Source: Pseudomonadales bacterium (GTDB lineage Bacteria > Pseudomonadota > Gammaproteobacteria > Pseudomonadales > Azotimanducaceae). From it: a stretch of 62,955 nt of DNA. The stretch lies in NCBI GenBank assembly GCA_023300545.1, contig JALZVT010000050.1, positions 1 to 62,955 on the forward strand. Direction: 5' to 3'. The stretch's first letter is position 1. Each line of letters opens with the position of its first letter. The position numbers were made by a program, and so were the translations under genes. This document shows positions 17,806-26,889 of this stretch, piece by piece. The notes beneath the pieces were generated by a model. The model was not told where the DNA came from. It saw only the letters and a list, made by a program, of their open reading frames with translations, and did not search any database.

Positions 17806-18368
17806 TAACGCACACCATCCAATCGATAAGCAGCGAGCGACAACTTCGCGCTAATCTGAGGCTTGATGTCTGCACTCGGACGCAGCATCAACTGATGCTC
17901 TCTAACCACGACAAAACCTAACTCATCAGCGAGATCTCGCAACCAGTCTACGAGGTGAAAGTAACCACCCGAAAGCTCAACCTGAAAAAGGAGCTCTTCA
18001 TACTGTTCATTAGATACGCCCGGCAGCGGCTTCAAAGAGCCAAGTTCGACATCATTGCGCCATGAAATTGACTGCAAGCGCTCTACAATATGCGCCTCCA
18101 TTTCCCGGGCTGGCAAGCTCGCCAAGTCGCCCTGCACGTGCGCTGTAAGTTGATCTATTTCGGCCTGAATTCGCGAACGCTCGTTCACCACTCCAGATTC
18201 GTTGCTCACTACCTGCTGCATCACGCTCTGGGTATGAGTCAACTGCCTGTAAGATTTATAGGCAGGTAAAAGGCCACGCACCACTAGAGCAGCAATCAAC
18301 AAAATCAATGCGCAACCCAGGCCAAGCCGTAGAACCCGTAACTCCACACCTTCAAGCCTGTCAATCAT
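17805..18368 (-). CDS. MshJ/PilO-like pilus assembly protein
   Basis: A 187-residue bitopic inner-membrane protein: short cytoplasmic N-terminus, one membrane helix at about 14-33 (LGCALILLIAALVVRGLL), a coiled coil and a ferredoxin-like periplasmic domain (FQVELSGGYFHLVDWLRDLA), the PilO/GspM architecture. Together with the PilN-like and PilM-like proteins upstream it should form the alignment complex joining the cytoplasmic motor to the secretin. It overlaps both neighbours by 1-4 bases. Confidence 0.78.
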   Translation of the reverse strand: MIDRLEGVELRVLRLGLGCALILLIAALVVRGLLPAYKSYRQLTHTQSVMQQVVSNESGVVNERSRIQAEIDQLTAHVQGDLASLPAREMEAHIVERLQSISWRNDVELGSLKPLPGVSNEQYEELLFQVELSGGYFHLVDWLRDLADELGFVVVREHQLMLRPSADIKPQISAKLSLAAYRLDGVR

Positions 18369-19066
18369 GAGGTACCGCCCTGCGAGGCGCTCGAGCCCGC
18401 AACTATAGCTTCCACCGCGCCAGCGACACCTGTCTTTATCACAATGATCAATTCAAAATTGACCAATCGAGATTCACCACTTCGCGCTACCGCAAGCGCG
18501 GAGCGTTGCAGCTTGACGTCATGAATGTGCGGAAGTGCGAGCAGTGACCTGGAAAATGTCGAGAGGGCACCATGGTCTCGAGCTTTGCCGCGAACGGTCA
18601 TCTGAGTCTGAATTTGCCAATCGGCAAATTCCTTATCGGCATCTGCTTGCACAAAATAACTTGGAGCTCGTGGAATGGGCTGCTCAGGTGTCACGACACC
18701 CTCTCGCCGAAATCGCCAATCAGTGAACCACACCTGATCACTGGGCAAGGCTCCCTCGATGCTTAACACAAGTTGCTCAGCAGAAAGCCCACTACGTAGA
18801 CGTTGCAACAGCTGCCACTTGCGGTCGAGTTGTGAGCGTTGCGCATCCAGTTGCGCTAACTCAGCTCGTTCCGCAGAACTTACATTTTGCTGTTGCTGCA
18901 ATGCGGCAAGCTCGTCTTGACCCGCTACAGTCAGGCCTCTAAGCGTACTCCAGGCGACACAAAAGCTAACCAATACAACAGCAAGTAGCCCTCCCATCCG
19001 TCGTAACAGCAACAGCCGCTCGCGACGAGACAGGTAGCTCGCAGGAATAAGGTTGAAGTCACGCAT
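18365..19066 (-). CDS. PilN-like pilus assembly protein (MshI2 position)
   Basis: A 233-residue bitopic protein. It starts MRDFNLIPASYLSRRERLL, the PilN/MshI2-type cytoplasmic peptide (NLIP) that docks on the PilM-like partner. One membrane helix (about 26-46) follows, then a coiled coil rich in Gln and Leu and a periplasmic ferredoxin-like domain. It overlaps the PilM-like gene by 8 bases and the PilO-like gene by 4. In PilM-PilN pairs this N-terminal peptide binding is established; here it is inferred from the motif and neighbour. Confidence 0.82.
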   Translation of the reverse strand: MRDFNLIPASYLSRRERLLLLRRMGGLLAVVLVSFCVAWSTLRGLTVAGQDELAALQQQQNVSSAERAELAQLDAQRSQLDRKWQLLQRLRSGLSAEQLVLSIEGALPSDQVWFTDWRFRREGVVTPEQPIPRAPSYFVQADADKEFADWQIQTQMTVRGKARDHGALSTFSRSLLALPHIHDVKLQRSALAVARSGESRLVNFELIIVIKTGVAGAVEAIVAGSSASQGGTS

Positions 19067-20201
19067 CCGCGAACTCCGTTTTAAGCGCTAGCCCAGTAGC
19101 GACGGCCAACTCAGGCGACGCCTCTCCGCCCCCAGCACCAAATAGTGCCACGGGGTTAGGAATAGTGCTTACCGGAACATTCAACATTGATTCAAGGAGG
19201 GCGGCTGCGCCATTCCAGCGGGCGATGCTGCCTAACAAATAGACCTGGCTACCACGAACGCCTCTCGATTCTGAACCGGCGTAAACGAGCCCACGATCGG
19301 TTTCATGGACCAATCGACGAAACACGGGCTTTAGTATCTCAGTAAGCATGCGTGCTGATTCGACAACCCCAGGCTCATCAACGGCACATCTTTTTGCGTT
19401 GGGATCCAGATTGGTGGTACTGACCAGTCTTGCGGCCAAGTCATCAGGAAGCTCTAAACGCTTGGCCACCGCCTCAATGAAATCGGTTTCGCCGACGTCA
19501 ATACAGTCATCAGCCAGAAGCCGGTCATCAGCAATGACCGTTAAGTAGCTCTTGTCGCGCCCACAGTTGAGCACCAAGGTGTTTTGAGGCGGCAGGTTTT
19601 TTTGCATCACTGCAACCAATCGACGAATAGCGATAGGTCCGATTTCTACGGCAACAACGTCGAGGCCTGAATAACGCAGGTTTTCCACAAACTGCAGGAC
19701 AGATTCGCGACGACAAACCGCCACCAAAGCCAATCGTTCGCGGGCGCCAGCAACCGTCTTTTCGCCGGAAGTCGTGTCGCTCTGATCGTTCGAACGCTCC
19801 AATGCAAGCGTCTGCACGGGCATGTAATCAATAACCAGATCAGCCACATCTTCACCAAGCCGTTCAGACATTAACGACGCAATGGCGCTATCGCTGCTTT
19901 CTCCTGCCCGAACTTGGTAGGAGACAGGCATCACCTGCACTTGAGATTGCGGCATAGCGGCGACCACCGTCTTACCACGAAAATTCGCATTACCAAAGGC
20001 GGTCGTCACAAGGGATTTCAACCCCACTCGGTCTTGCGGGTACTCATCGTAGTCAACACTGGTATGCGCTTGAACGCTCAGGTCGTCTTCTGCTCGGTTC
20101 AGCTGCACCATGTGCAACTGCTGTAGAGACAGTTCAAGACCAATAGGGCCGCAGGCTCCACTTCTACCAAGCAGGTTGCGCCATCGTTTGAGGAAATCCA
20201 T
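19059..20201 (-). CDS. mshI: MshI/PilM-like actin-fold pilus protein
   Basis: A 380-residue cytoplasmic protein of the PilM/MshI/GspL-like class (actin-like fold). It starts with a phosphate-loop-like GPIGLELSLQQLHMVQL, has a central VLNCGRDKSYLTVI strand and a C-terminal VATGLAL helix. It should recruit the PilN-like protein encoded next and connect the periplasmic complex to the motor. An 8-bp perfect inverted repeat sits between it and the prepilin gene. SD strength is poor (GAGG one base from ATG), which would lower its expression relative to pilin. Confidence 0.8.
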   Translation of the reverse strand: MDFLKRWRNLLGRSGACGPIGLELSLQQLHMVQLNRAEDDLSVQAHTSVDYDEYPQDRVGLKSLVTTAFGNANFRGKTVVAAMPQSQVQVMPVSYQVRAGESSDSAIASLMSERLGEDVADLVIDYMPVQTLALERSNDQSDTTSGEKTVAGARERLALVAVCRRESVLQFVENLRYSGLDVVAVEIGPIAIRRLVAVMQKNLPPQNTLVLNCGRDKSYLTVIADDRLLADDCIDVGETDFIEAVAKRLELPDDLAARLVSTTNLDPNAKRCAVDEPGVVESARMLTEILKPVFRRLVHETDRGLVYAGSESRGVRGSQVYLLGSIARWNGAAALLESMLNVPVSTIPNPVALFGAGGGEASPELAVATGLALKTEFADA

Positions 20202-20209
20202 GCCTCGTA

Positions 20210-20233
20210 CGTTAACTGACTATCGAGTTAACG
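20210..20233 (-). other. Intercistronic hairpin after prepilin gene
   Basis: CGTTAACT (20210-20217), 8-base loop, AGTTAACG (20226-20233): a perfect 8-bp stem in the 33-base gap between prepilin and mshI. There is no T run on the minus strand, so it is probably not a terminator. It could protect the pilin mRNA 3' end after processing. Confidence 0.55.
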
Positions 20234-20234
20234 C

Positions 20235-20798
20235 TTAATACGAGTCGAAAGGTATGCCGACTGAGTCGTTGTTAGTGTCGTTGGCGATAAATTTCCCGGA
20301 GGTAGGGTCGTACTTCCAGCCGGCGCCAGCAGCATCTGCGGTCATCGAAAGACTGCCCGCCGTGGCGGTAGTTGGTGCCACATAAGCTACTACAGCGCTG
20401 TCGGTAACAGGATTTTCCGGCAACGAAGTTTCTTTCAAATACGGACCAAAAGGAAAGTTAGTTCCCACTGGGAGGTCACAGGCCTGACCCGCTGCGTTGG
20501 TGTATAGCGTTAACTGTTCAACAACGGCATCAACCGTATTGACTGCGCCTGTACCGGCGTTGCCACCAGTGCAAGACCCACCTGAGGCCGCTACGATGCC
20601 AGGATAAGAACCATGTTGCTGTCGATAAAGCTCCAGCGCTGACCTGATTCCGGCCAGATCAGCCTTCAACGCGGCCTCTTCGCCTTCGGTTGTTGTATTA
20701 GCAAACTGCGGTACAACAATCGCGGCAAGAATCGCGAGCATGATGGCTACGATAAGCAGTTCAACCAGAGTAAAACCGGCATTGCTTTTAGAATTCAC
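20235..20798 (-). CDS. Type IV prepilin / pseudopilin-like major subunit
   Basis: Class III signal peptide protein. I choose the GTG at 20798 (187 residues) because GGGAG lies 6 bases before it and the leader becomes a canonical 8-residue MNSKSNAG, cleaved before Phe with Glu at +5 (FTLVELLIV). Upstream starts (20816, 20948) would give implausibly long leaders. The hydrophobic helix is followed by YRQQHGSYPG and a C-terminal region with a pair of cysteines (GGSCTGG ... GQACDLP) and WKYDPTSGKFI, resembling GspG/MshA-type pilins. It is the only pilin gene in the operon; minor pilins and prepilin peptidase are absent from the window. Confidence 0.88.
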   Translation of the reverse strand: MNSKSNAGFTLVELLIVAIMLAILAAIVVPQFANTTTEGEEAALKADLAGIRSALELYRQQHGSYPGIVAASGGSCTGGNAGTGAVNTVDAVVEQLTLYTNAAGQACDLPVGTNFPFGPYLKETSLPENPVTDSAVVAYVAPTTATAGSLSMTADAAGAGWKYDPTSGKFIANDTNNDSVGIPFDSY

Positions 20799-20847
20799 TG
20801 CGTGCTCCCACGTCATGTAAAGAGATCTAAGACAACGCCTGAGCCGA

Positions 20848-20865
20848 TTCCGGTCGAAACCGGAA
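20848..20865 (-). other. UUCG hairpin in prepilin 5' leader
   Basis: On the minus strand TTCCGGT, loop TTCG, ACCGGAA: a perfect 7-bp stem closed by a UUCG tetraloop, 50 bases before the pilin start. No T run follows it, so it is more likely an mRNA-stabilising or processing element than a terminator. Confidence 0.5.
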
Positions 20866-21009
20866 AATAACAGAGGCGGTCTAACAGCCAATATTATGCC
20901 GTGACTCGATTTGAAGCTCTGTGACAGGGCTCGTAGTGATTTTGGCACTGGTTCTCAGTATGAGACCGAATCTACCGTCTAAGCCTGCAGCTTAATCGCC
21001 TGGCGAGGA

Positions 21010-22134
21010 TTAACCAACGGCTCGAGAGAGCTTAAAAATCGGCAAAATGAGTGAGGCAACAATCACTCCAACCAACCCACCCATGATCAGCAACATAGTG
21101 GGCTCGATGAGCTTGGAGAAGGTTTCTAGGCGTTTGTGCAACTCGCGTTCGTAGTAATCCGCCAGACGCGTGCTCACCTTACCCAGGTTACCCGCCTCTT
21201 CCGCTGTTCTGACCATCTGCCGAGCCAGCATAGGCACTACATCGGCTTCATCAAAACCATCAGCAATTCGCCCACCTTCTGTTACTCGCTCGCGAGTCAC
21301 CCCAAGAAACCGGGTGAACAGGCTATTGTTAGTTGCTTCGCTACAGGCTCGTAACGAATCGATTACCGGAACGCCATGCTGCAACGACAAACCCAATACC
21401 CGCAGACATTGAGCGATATACAACTCAGCATAGATCGCACCAATAATGGGCGTAGACAGCTTGGCCCTATCGATCAGCCGTGACCCTGCCTCGCTCCACA
21501 AGAACATGCACAGCATATAACCGCCAGCCACAAGACCCGCCAAAACCCATGGCCAGTGCAAGGTGAGCATGTCGCTGGTTGCGAGCAAAAACTTGGTAGA
21601 AGCAGGCAGTTGATCATGAATTTTTGTGAACATTTTCCCAAACTTGGGGAACACAAACACCAACACAAAGACGATAACCAGAACTGAGAATAAGATGAGG
21701 AATGCGGGGTAGGTAAATGCTGAAACCAGAACAGAGCGCAACTCATCAGAACGCTCGTCCGCTTTAAGCAACTCTTGCAACACATCCGGCAAAAATCCGC
21801 CTGCCTCACCGGCAGCGATCAAATTGGTATAGGTAGAGCTGAATACTTCCTGATGTTCTCCTAGCGCCACACTCAGCGGCTTACCACTTGCCACTTCTGC
21901 AATCACGCTTGAGAGCAACGTCTCGAAGCGCGGGTTCGGAGTTTGTTCCTTGATGAGTTCTAGAGACTGATAGAGCGGCATTCCAGATTCAATCAACAAA
22001 GACAACTGCTCAGTAAAGAACATGCGATCTCTTCCAGTCACCTTACGTTCTGTCAAATTTGCCAGAAAGTCAGGTTTTTCGGCACTCCGTGCTGATGACG
22101 TTACATCCAGATCGGTTTTAAGCTGAATCGCCAT
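21010..22134 (-). CDS. mshG: MshG/PilC/GspF inner-membrane platform protein
   Basis: A 374-residue polytopic platform protein. Two repeats of the GspF domain are seen: FFTEQLSLLIESGMPLYQSL with IAAGEAGGFLPDVLQEL, and CLRVLGLSLQHGVPVIDSL with VRTAEEAGNLGKVSTRL, each followed by membrane helices (AFLILFSVLVIVFVLVFVF; LLIMGGLVGVIVASLI). It sits between the ATPase (2 bases) and the pilin gene and would transmit ATPase motion to pilin insertion. Confidence 0.93.
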   Translation of the reverse strand: MAIQLKTDLDVTSSARSAEKPDFLANLTERKVTGRDRMFFTEQLSLLIESGMPLYQSLELIKEQTPNPRFETLLSSVIAEVASGKPLSVALGEHQEVFSSTYTNLIAAGEAGGFLPDVLQELLKADERSDELRSVLVSAFTYPAFLILFSVLVIVFVLVFVFPKFGKMFTKIHDQLPASTKFLLATSDMLTLHWPWVLAGLVAGGYMLCMFLWSEAGSRLIDRAKLSTPIIGAIYAELYIAQCLRVLGLSLQHGVPVIDSLRACSEATNNSLFTRFLGVTRERVTEGGRIADGFDEADVVPMLARQMVRTAEEAGNLGKVSTRLADYYERELHKRLETFSKLIEPTMLLIMGGLVGVIVASLILPIFKLSRAVG

Positions 22135-22136
22135 AT

Positions 22137-24248
22137 CTAAGCATTCACCACACGAGAAACTTCTTCGATAGTTGTCTGTTGCTCACGAGCGCGCTCTACG
22201 CCATCTTCGTATAGCGACGGAATCTTGTTCTCTCGCAGGTAGCTTGAGAGCTCATCGCGGCTTGGATTACGCATAATCATTTGCTGCAAAGCGTCAGTGA
22301 TTGGCAATGTCTCGTGCACTGCCAGGCGACCGCGATAGCCAGAGTCATAGCACTCATTGCAGCCACGACCTTTTGCAAGTTGTGGTGCGCGGCTAGCATC
22401 CCAACCAAATTTCTCAACCAGCTCTGTGGGAGCTGCGTAGGTTGTCTTGCATTCCGGGCAAACCCGGCGCAACAACCGCTGCCCAACAACACCAACAAGC
22501 GCTGAAGATAACAGGTAAGGCTCAACGCCCATGTCAATCATACGGGTGATCGCACCTGCACTGTCATTTGTGTGCAGTGTCGACAACACAAGGTGACCGG
22601 TCAGAGCCGCCTGCACCGCTATCTCCGCAGTCTCTTTTTCTCTGATCTCGCCCACCATAATGATGTCAGGATCTTGCCGAAGCACGTGCTTTAGTATTTT
22701 TGCGAAGCTCAAACCAATGTTGCCGCGAACTTCATTCTGGTTAACGATATCCAGTTGATACTCAACCGGGTCTTCAATGGTCACAATGTTCTTTTCGAGC
22801 GTATTGAGAGAGTTAAGCGCGGCATACAGGCTAGTTGTCTTACCGGAGCCCGTCGGTCCAGTCACCAGTACAAGCCCATGTCCTTTAGACAAAAAACCCG
22901 AATAGGTATTCAAGTTGTGCGGCGCCATCCCAAGCCGGTCGAGCTCCAGAATAGCCTGGCGCTTGTCCAGAATTCGCAACACCACCTTTTCTCCATACAA
23001 ACCTGGCAGCGAACTAAATCGAAGATCTACCGGTCGTCCCTGGGTAACCACTTGAATACGGCCATCTTGTGGTAGGCGTCGTTCAGAAATATCGAGATTA
23101 GCCATAACCTTTAGCCGAGACACCAGCGAAGGCAACAGCTCAGCACGAAGAGTCATCGCTTCGTAGAGGACACCATCAATACGAAAGCGCACCCGGCACA
23201 TATCTCTTGACGGTTCAATGTGCAGATCACTTGCGCCATCGCGCACCGCCCGCTGAATCAGAGAGTTAACCAGGTTAATAATCGGGCTATCACCCGCCAG
23301 ATTATCAATGGCATCAAGGTCGTCGACAGCACGCTCAATCACCTCAAAATCGTCATCGACTTCGGCAATAAGCTCGTTACCCAGCTCTACACCCGTCGGT
23401 GACTCATCAATCGCGCTCTGAATGCCTGCGAGCCGCACCAAAACGGGTCTTACCCGGCAACCCGTCAAATTCTCAACTTCTCGAAGACAAGGTATGTTTT
23501 GTGGGTTCGATGTCGCTAGGGTCAGCTCATTGTTCACCTGAAACATCGGATAAACCCGGAGCCGCGCTAGAGTGCGACGGTCAATCAGCGTAACAAGGCT
23601 AGGATCAAACAACCCCGAACGTAACACGGCCTCAGGAACAGACAGCTGCTGGCTTAACGCCTGCAGCACTTCCTGATCGGTGACACAACCCTGTTCAATA
23701 AGCACTTCACCCAGCCGCTTACCCGACTCGCGCTGAACTCGCAGACCTTCGATCAATTGCTCGACAGTGAGTACACCCCGAGACACAAGAATATCACCGA
23801 GTTGCTGTTTGCCGGTCGCGGCGCGGGCCGTCTCGCTGTCACCACCACGCTCCACAACCCCGATCTTATGCTCAATACCCGTAACATAGAGCACTTCCCG
23901 AACCAGGGCCGAAGCGTTGCTGATGCGAAGGCGGCAGCCTACCTGCTGTAGTTCGGCATGCAGCTCCAGAAACAGCTCTAGCACAGCGCTCGATAGAATT
24001 TTTTGCCGGCCCAGATCAAGAACCACCTGAACAACACCCGCTCGACGAGCGTTTTGGGTAGCTGTGCGCAAGTCGGTGAAGAGACACTCGCTCGAATCGT
24101 CAACCAACGACTCAAGAGGAACGAGGTTGATAGCTTGCCCTAACGTCGTACTTAGAACACTCACGTGCTGAGTTTGCACCGACGTGTCTTCGTCACCAGC
24201 CACAACAGTAGAGGCAGAATCAGCAACATTGTCAGCAGCTAGAGCCAT
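22137..24248 (-). CDS. mshE: MshE-type pilus ATPase with N-terminal STAS domain
   Basis: Assembly ATPase of 703 residues, longer than usual (about 570). Residues about 40-130 look like a STAS domain (VVLDLGRQKILSSAVLELF, then LRISNASALVREVL). Two MshEN c-di-GMP-binding motifs follow, QLGDILVSRGVL at 149-172 and RLGEVLIEQGCV at 178-201, separated by exactly five residues as in known c-di-GMP-binding MshE. Then come the GspE N2 domain, Walker A GPTGSGKT (464-471), Asp/His boxes, Walker B DIIMVGEIRE (528-537) and a zinc motif starting CPEC (597-600) and ending CNEC. Only 3 bases separate it from the EAL gene upstream. Pilus extension by this ATPase is therefore probably c-di-GMP dependent. Confidence 0.93.
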   Translation of the reverse strand: MALAADNVADSASTVVAGDEDTSVQTQHVSVLSTTLGQAINLVPLESLVDDSSECLFTDLRTATQNARRAGVVQVVLDLGRQKILSSAVLELFLELHAELQQVGCRLRISNASALVREVLYVTGIEHKIGVVERGGDSETARAATGKQQLGDILVSRGVLTVEQLIEGLRVQRESGKRLGEVLIEQGCVTDQEVLQALSQQLSVPEAVLRSGLFDPSLVTLIDRRTLARLRVYPMFQVNNELTLATSNPQNIPCLREVENLTGCRVRPVLVRLAGIQSAIDESPTGVELGNELIAEVDDDFEVIERAVDDLDAIDNLAGDSPIINLVNSLIQRAVRDGASDLHIEPSRDMCRVRFRIDGVLYEAMTLRAELLPSLVSRLKVMANLDISERRLPQDGRIQVVTQGRPVDLRFSSLPGLYGEKVVLRILDKRQAILELDRLGMAPHNLNTYSGFLSKGHGLVLVTGPTGSGKTTSLYAALNSLNTLEKNIVTIEDPVEYQLDIVNQNEVRGNIGLSFAKILKHVLRQDPDIIMVGEIREKETAEIAVQAALTGHLVLSTLHTNDSAGAITRMIDMGVEPYLLSSALVGVVGQRLLRRVCPECKTTYAAPTELVEKFGWDASRAPQLAKGRGCNECYDSGYRGRLAVHETLPITDALQQMIMRNPSRDELSSYLRENKIPSLYEDGVERAREQQTTIEEVSRVVNA

Positions 24249-24251
24249 TGC

Positions 24252-26489
24252 TTACTGGCTCCCCTGACGCGCAACCAGCGAGCCTTCAGAATCAACTAGT
24301 GTTGCGCCATTCTCAAGCGTCTCAATCAACGACAGGAGGGGTCCAGGCTTGGCGAGTGAAAAGCCCTGCCCATAGTCAACACCAATCTCAATAAGCTTAT
24401 CTCGAGTAGGCAAGTCCACGACAAATTCGCCTACCGTCAACAGATTCATACTGCGAGCGACATCGTTGATAGCCCTCACCATGGTTTCAGCGACGTTGTC
24501 GTGACATATCTCTTTGACAAAACCGCCGTCAATTTTCAAATAGTCGAGATCTAGTAACTTGAGATAGGCAAAGGAACTTAAGCCTGTACCAAAATCATCT
24601 AGAGCGAATAGAACATCGCGCTTACGCATTTCGGCAATGAATTTTTGGGCGCGAACTAAATCATCGATCGCAGTGGTTTCTGTAATTTCAAAGCAAATCG
24701 ACGAACTCGGAAAATGATATTTATCTAATGCGTGGCCAACAAACTGCCCAAAGGTCGGATCTGATAGAGATTGCCCTGTTAGGTTGATGGTAATAACCAA
24801 ACCGGGTGATTTTTCAAAGACGTTTTTTTCATCCAGAACACGTAAGGTTTCTGCGATGACCCAACGATCAATCGCCGGCATCAAGTGATATCGCTCAGCA
24901 GCGGGTAGAAATGTTGCAGGGCTGAGGTACTCACCGTTATCGCCTTTCAAACGCAACAATATTTCTGCGTGAAGATCACCTCGCCCAAGAAGCGGAACGA
25001 TAGGCTGAGCAAACAGCTCAAATTTGTTTGAACGCAGTGCATCCTGAATGCTTCCAACCATCTGCATATAGCCCTGGCGCCGCACCACTTCGCTGTCTCC
25101 GGCGCGAAAAACTGCTATCTGTTGGCCGCCTTGGTCTTTAGCAAGCTTCAACGCAACCTCAGCAGCACCTAGTATGCCTGCCAGAGATTCAGACGCCGCA
25201 GTGATCGCGCAAACGCCAATACTCACTGACACTTCAAACGGTTGATCTGCAGACTTAACCTTCAGGTCTGAAATAAGATCCATATATTTTTCAGCTACGC
25301 GCTCTGCGATGTCACCAGAACAATTACGTAACACAACGGCAAAAACATCTCGGTGAAGTCTGGCCACGGTGTCATCTGCTCGAGCTGTCACTCTCAACAC
25401 ATCCGCGATAGAACAGATCGCAGCATCACCAGCAACAATACCAAAATTGTCATTTATGACTTGCATACGATCGATATCGAAAAGTAAAACTGCGTGCTCA
25501 CGAGAGCCTTTGCCAATTCTCTTAGATAGATTGCTAGTCTGCACCTCAAGCCGCACATCCTCGAGACATTGCTCGAATCCGGCACGACCAACCAAACCGG
25601 TCAGCTCATCAAAGCTCGCCAACACAATTTTGGCAGTCTTGCGCGCCATAACCTCAAGCAGGTTGCGGTCACTATTGGTGAAGTCTGGTGCACTATAAGG
25701 CTTCGCCACAACCAACGTGCCAACCGCCCCTTCAGCGCGCCCAAGAACAGGCACAGCGACTATTTTGTAGGGCAAACCGGCGCAGGCAATCGCCGCCGCA
25801 GGATCGCCAATATCATTGATAACCAAAGTTTCTGATCGACTATGAACCCAGTCTGCCAAGGTGGAACTAAACTTCTCCATAGCCATTCGAGCATCTTCTG
25901 GCGTTAGGCTCGAGCCTACTGAAGAAAAACAGATTTGCTGTCCGCGCAACACCAAACCACACAGACCTACGTCCATATAGTCGTGGCAGTTATCAACGAG
26001 TTTTTGCAGATAGTTCTGTGTTTCAACAAAATCCTGCACGTCGTCCTGGGTTTCAAACACCAGATTGAGTTCTTCGTATCGCGCCGTGAGCTCGAGCGCC
26101 ATGGCGTCAAGCTCTTCGTTTAGATTCAACTCACTGGAAATACATTGCGCTATTGGTTCGAGGGCATTAACTGCCCAGCGCAGATCGTCAATCTGACGTT
26201 GATGCACCACAACCAGCTGCGCCACGGCGCCGCCAAGGTGATTAAGCAGAGGCAGTGTTATCAATTGCGCGCCGTCTATCTTGCCTAGAGATGGCTCCTC
26301 TGATTGCCACCATGTTGAATTTGTCTCTTGCAGACGACCAAGTATTCGCTCGGCATCCATCGCCAGATTTCCCGCCTGATTCGCGAGCACGTCTCCCGCC
26401 ACCAGCAGTAGCTTGGCAGGTGGGGACAGCAGACGCTCTACCAACAAGGCATAACGATCCAGCTCAATCATGGCGCATACACTATGCAA
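24252..26489 (-). CDS. GAF-GGDEF(degenerate)-EAL protein, probable c-di-GMP phosphodiesterase
   Basis: A 745-residue cytoplasmic signalling protein. The N-terminal third contains helices and a GAF-like domain (about 160-290). A GGDEF domain begins at FDELTGLVGR (293), but its catalytic motif is replaced by LHRDVF (378-383), so it should not make c-di-GMP. The EAL domain keeps the catalytic pattern: AEILLRL, ITINLTGQSL, FEITETTAI, LDDFGTGLSS, LKIDGGF and GEFV. I infer an active phosphodiesterase with the GGDEF part as a possible GTP sensor. The TTG start has AGGAG about 10 bases upstream and overlaps the response regulator by 8 bases; an ATG at 26471 is the alternative. Confidence 0.9.
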   Translation of the reverse strand: MHSVCAMIELDRYALLVERLLSPPAKLLLVAGDVLANQAGNLAMDAERILGRLQETNSTWWQSEEPSLGKIDGAQLITLPLLNHLGGAVAQLVVVHQRQIDDLRWAVNALEPIAQCISSELNLNEELDAMALELTARYEELNLVFETQDDVQDFVETQNYLQKLVDNCHDYMDVGLCGLVLRGQQICFSSVGSSLTPEDARMAMEKFSSTLADWVHSRSETLVINDIGDPAAAIACAGLPYKIVAVPVLGRAEGAVGTLVVAKPYSAPDFTNSDRNLLEVMARKTAKIVLASFDELTGLVGRAGFEQCLEDVRLEVQTSNLSKRIGKGSREHAVLLFDIDRMQVINDNFGIVAGDAAICSIADVLRVTARADDTVARLHRDVFAVVLRNCSGDIAERVAEKYMDLISDLKVKSADQPFEVSVSIGVCAITAASESLAGILGAAEVALKLAKDQGGQQIAVFRAGDSEVVRRQGYMQMVGSIQDALRSNKFELFAQPIVPLLGRGDLHAEILLRLKGDNGEYLSPATFLPAAERYHLMPAIDRWVIAETLRVLDEKNVFEKSPGLVITINLTGQSLSDPTFGQFVGHALDKYHFPSSSICFEITETTAIDDLVRAQKFIAEMRKRDVLFALDDFGTGLSSFAYLKLLDLDYLKIDGGFVKEICHDNVAETMVRAINDVARSMNLLTVGEFVVDLPTRDKLIEIGVDYGQGFSLAKPGPLLSLIETLENGATLVDSEGSLVARQGSQ

Positions 26490-26889
26490 TTCGGTGTTGC
26501 TCCTGCTCAGAGTCAGGACTCTGAGACAACCGATCAGCGAGCTTCTCTACCAGCATACGTACGCTTATCGGCTTTTCTATAAAGGTCAGGTCGCTTATCT
26601 CACGTGACCATGAGCGGTGAACGAGGTCGGTAACACCAGTAACGATGAAGATCGGAAATGCACGACCTGGAAACTCCTGCGTAACTGCCTTACAAAGACC
26701 TTCACCCGTCATCACTGGCATTTCGATATCTGTAATTAGGGCATCAGGCTGATTTTTTCGAATAGCTTCAAGGGCGAGCAAGCCATTATGGAAGCATTCC
26801 ACATCGTAACCCGCCCGCATCAGTGCCATACGCACCACTCGTTGGGGCACCAGCTCGTCATCAACAACGTATAGTTTTTTCTTAATCAT
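26482..26889 (-). CDS. Single-domain CheY-like response regulator
   Basis: A 135-residue receiver domain with no output domain. The acidic pocket DDE is at 10-12, the phospho-acceptor is Asp54 (LITDIEMPVMTG), Thr84 lies in the switch position and Lys106 in FIEKPIS. It overlaps the kinase gene upstream by 4 bases and the EAL gene by 8. Phosphorylation from the adjacent kinase probably acts through protein contacts, for example with the EAL protein or the STAS-bearing ATPase; the partner is inference. Confidence 0.92.
   Translation of the reverse strand: MIKKKLYVVDDELVPQRVVRMALMRAGYDVECFHNGLLALEAIRKNQPDALITDIEMPVMTGEGLCKAVTQEFPGRAFPIFIVTGVTDLVHRSWSREISDLTFIEKPISVRMLVEKLADRLSQSPDSEQEQHRIA

Noticed and set aside
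20799-20948. Longer N-terminus for the prepilin from an upstream start at 20948
   Set aside because: It would give a leader of over 50 residues with no ribosome site; the GTG at 20798 gives a canonical 8-residue leader with GGGAG before it.
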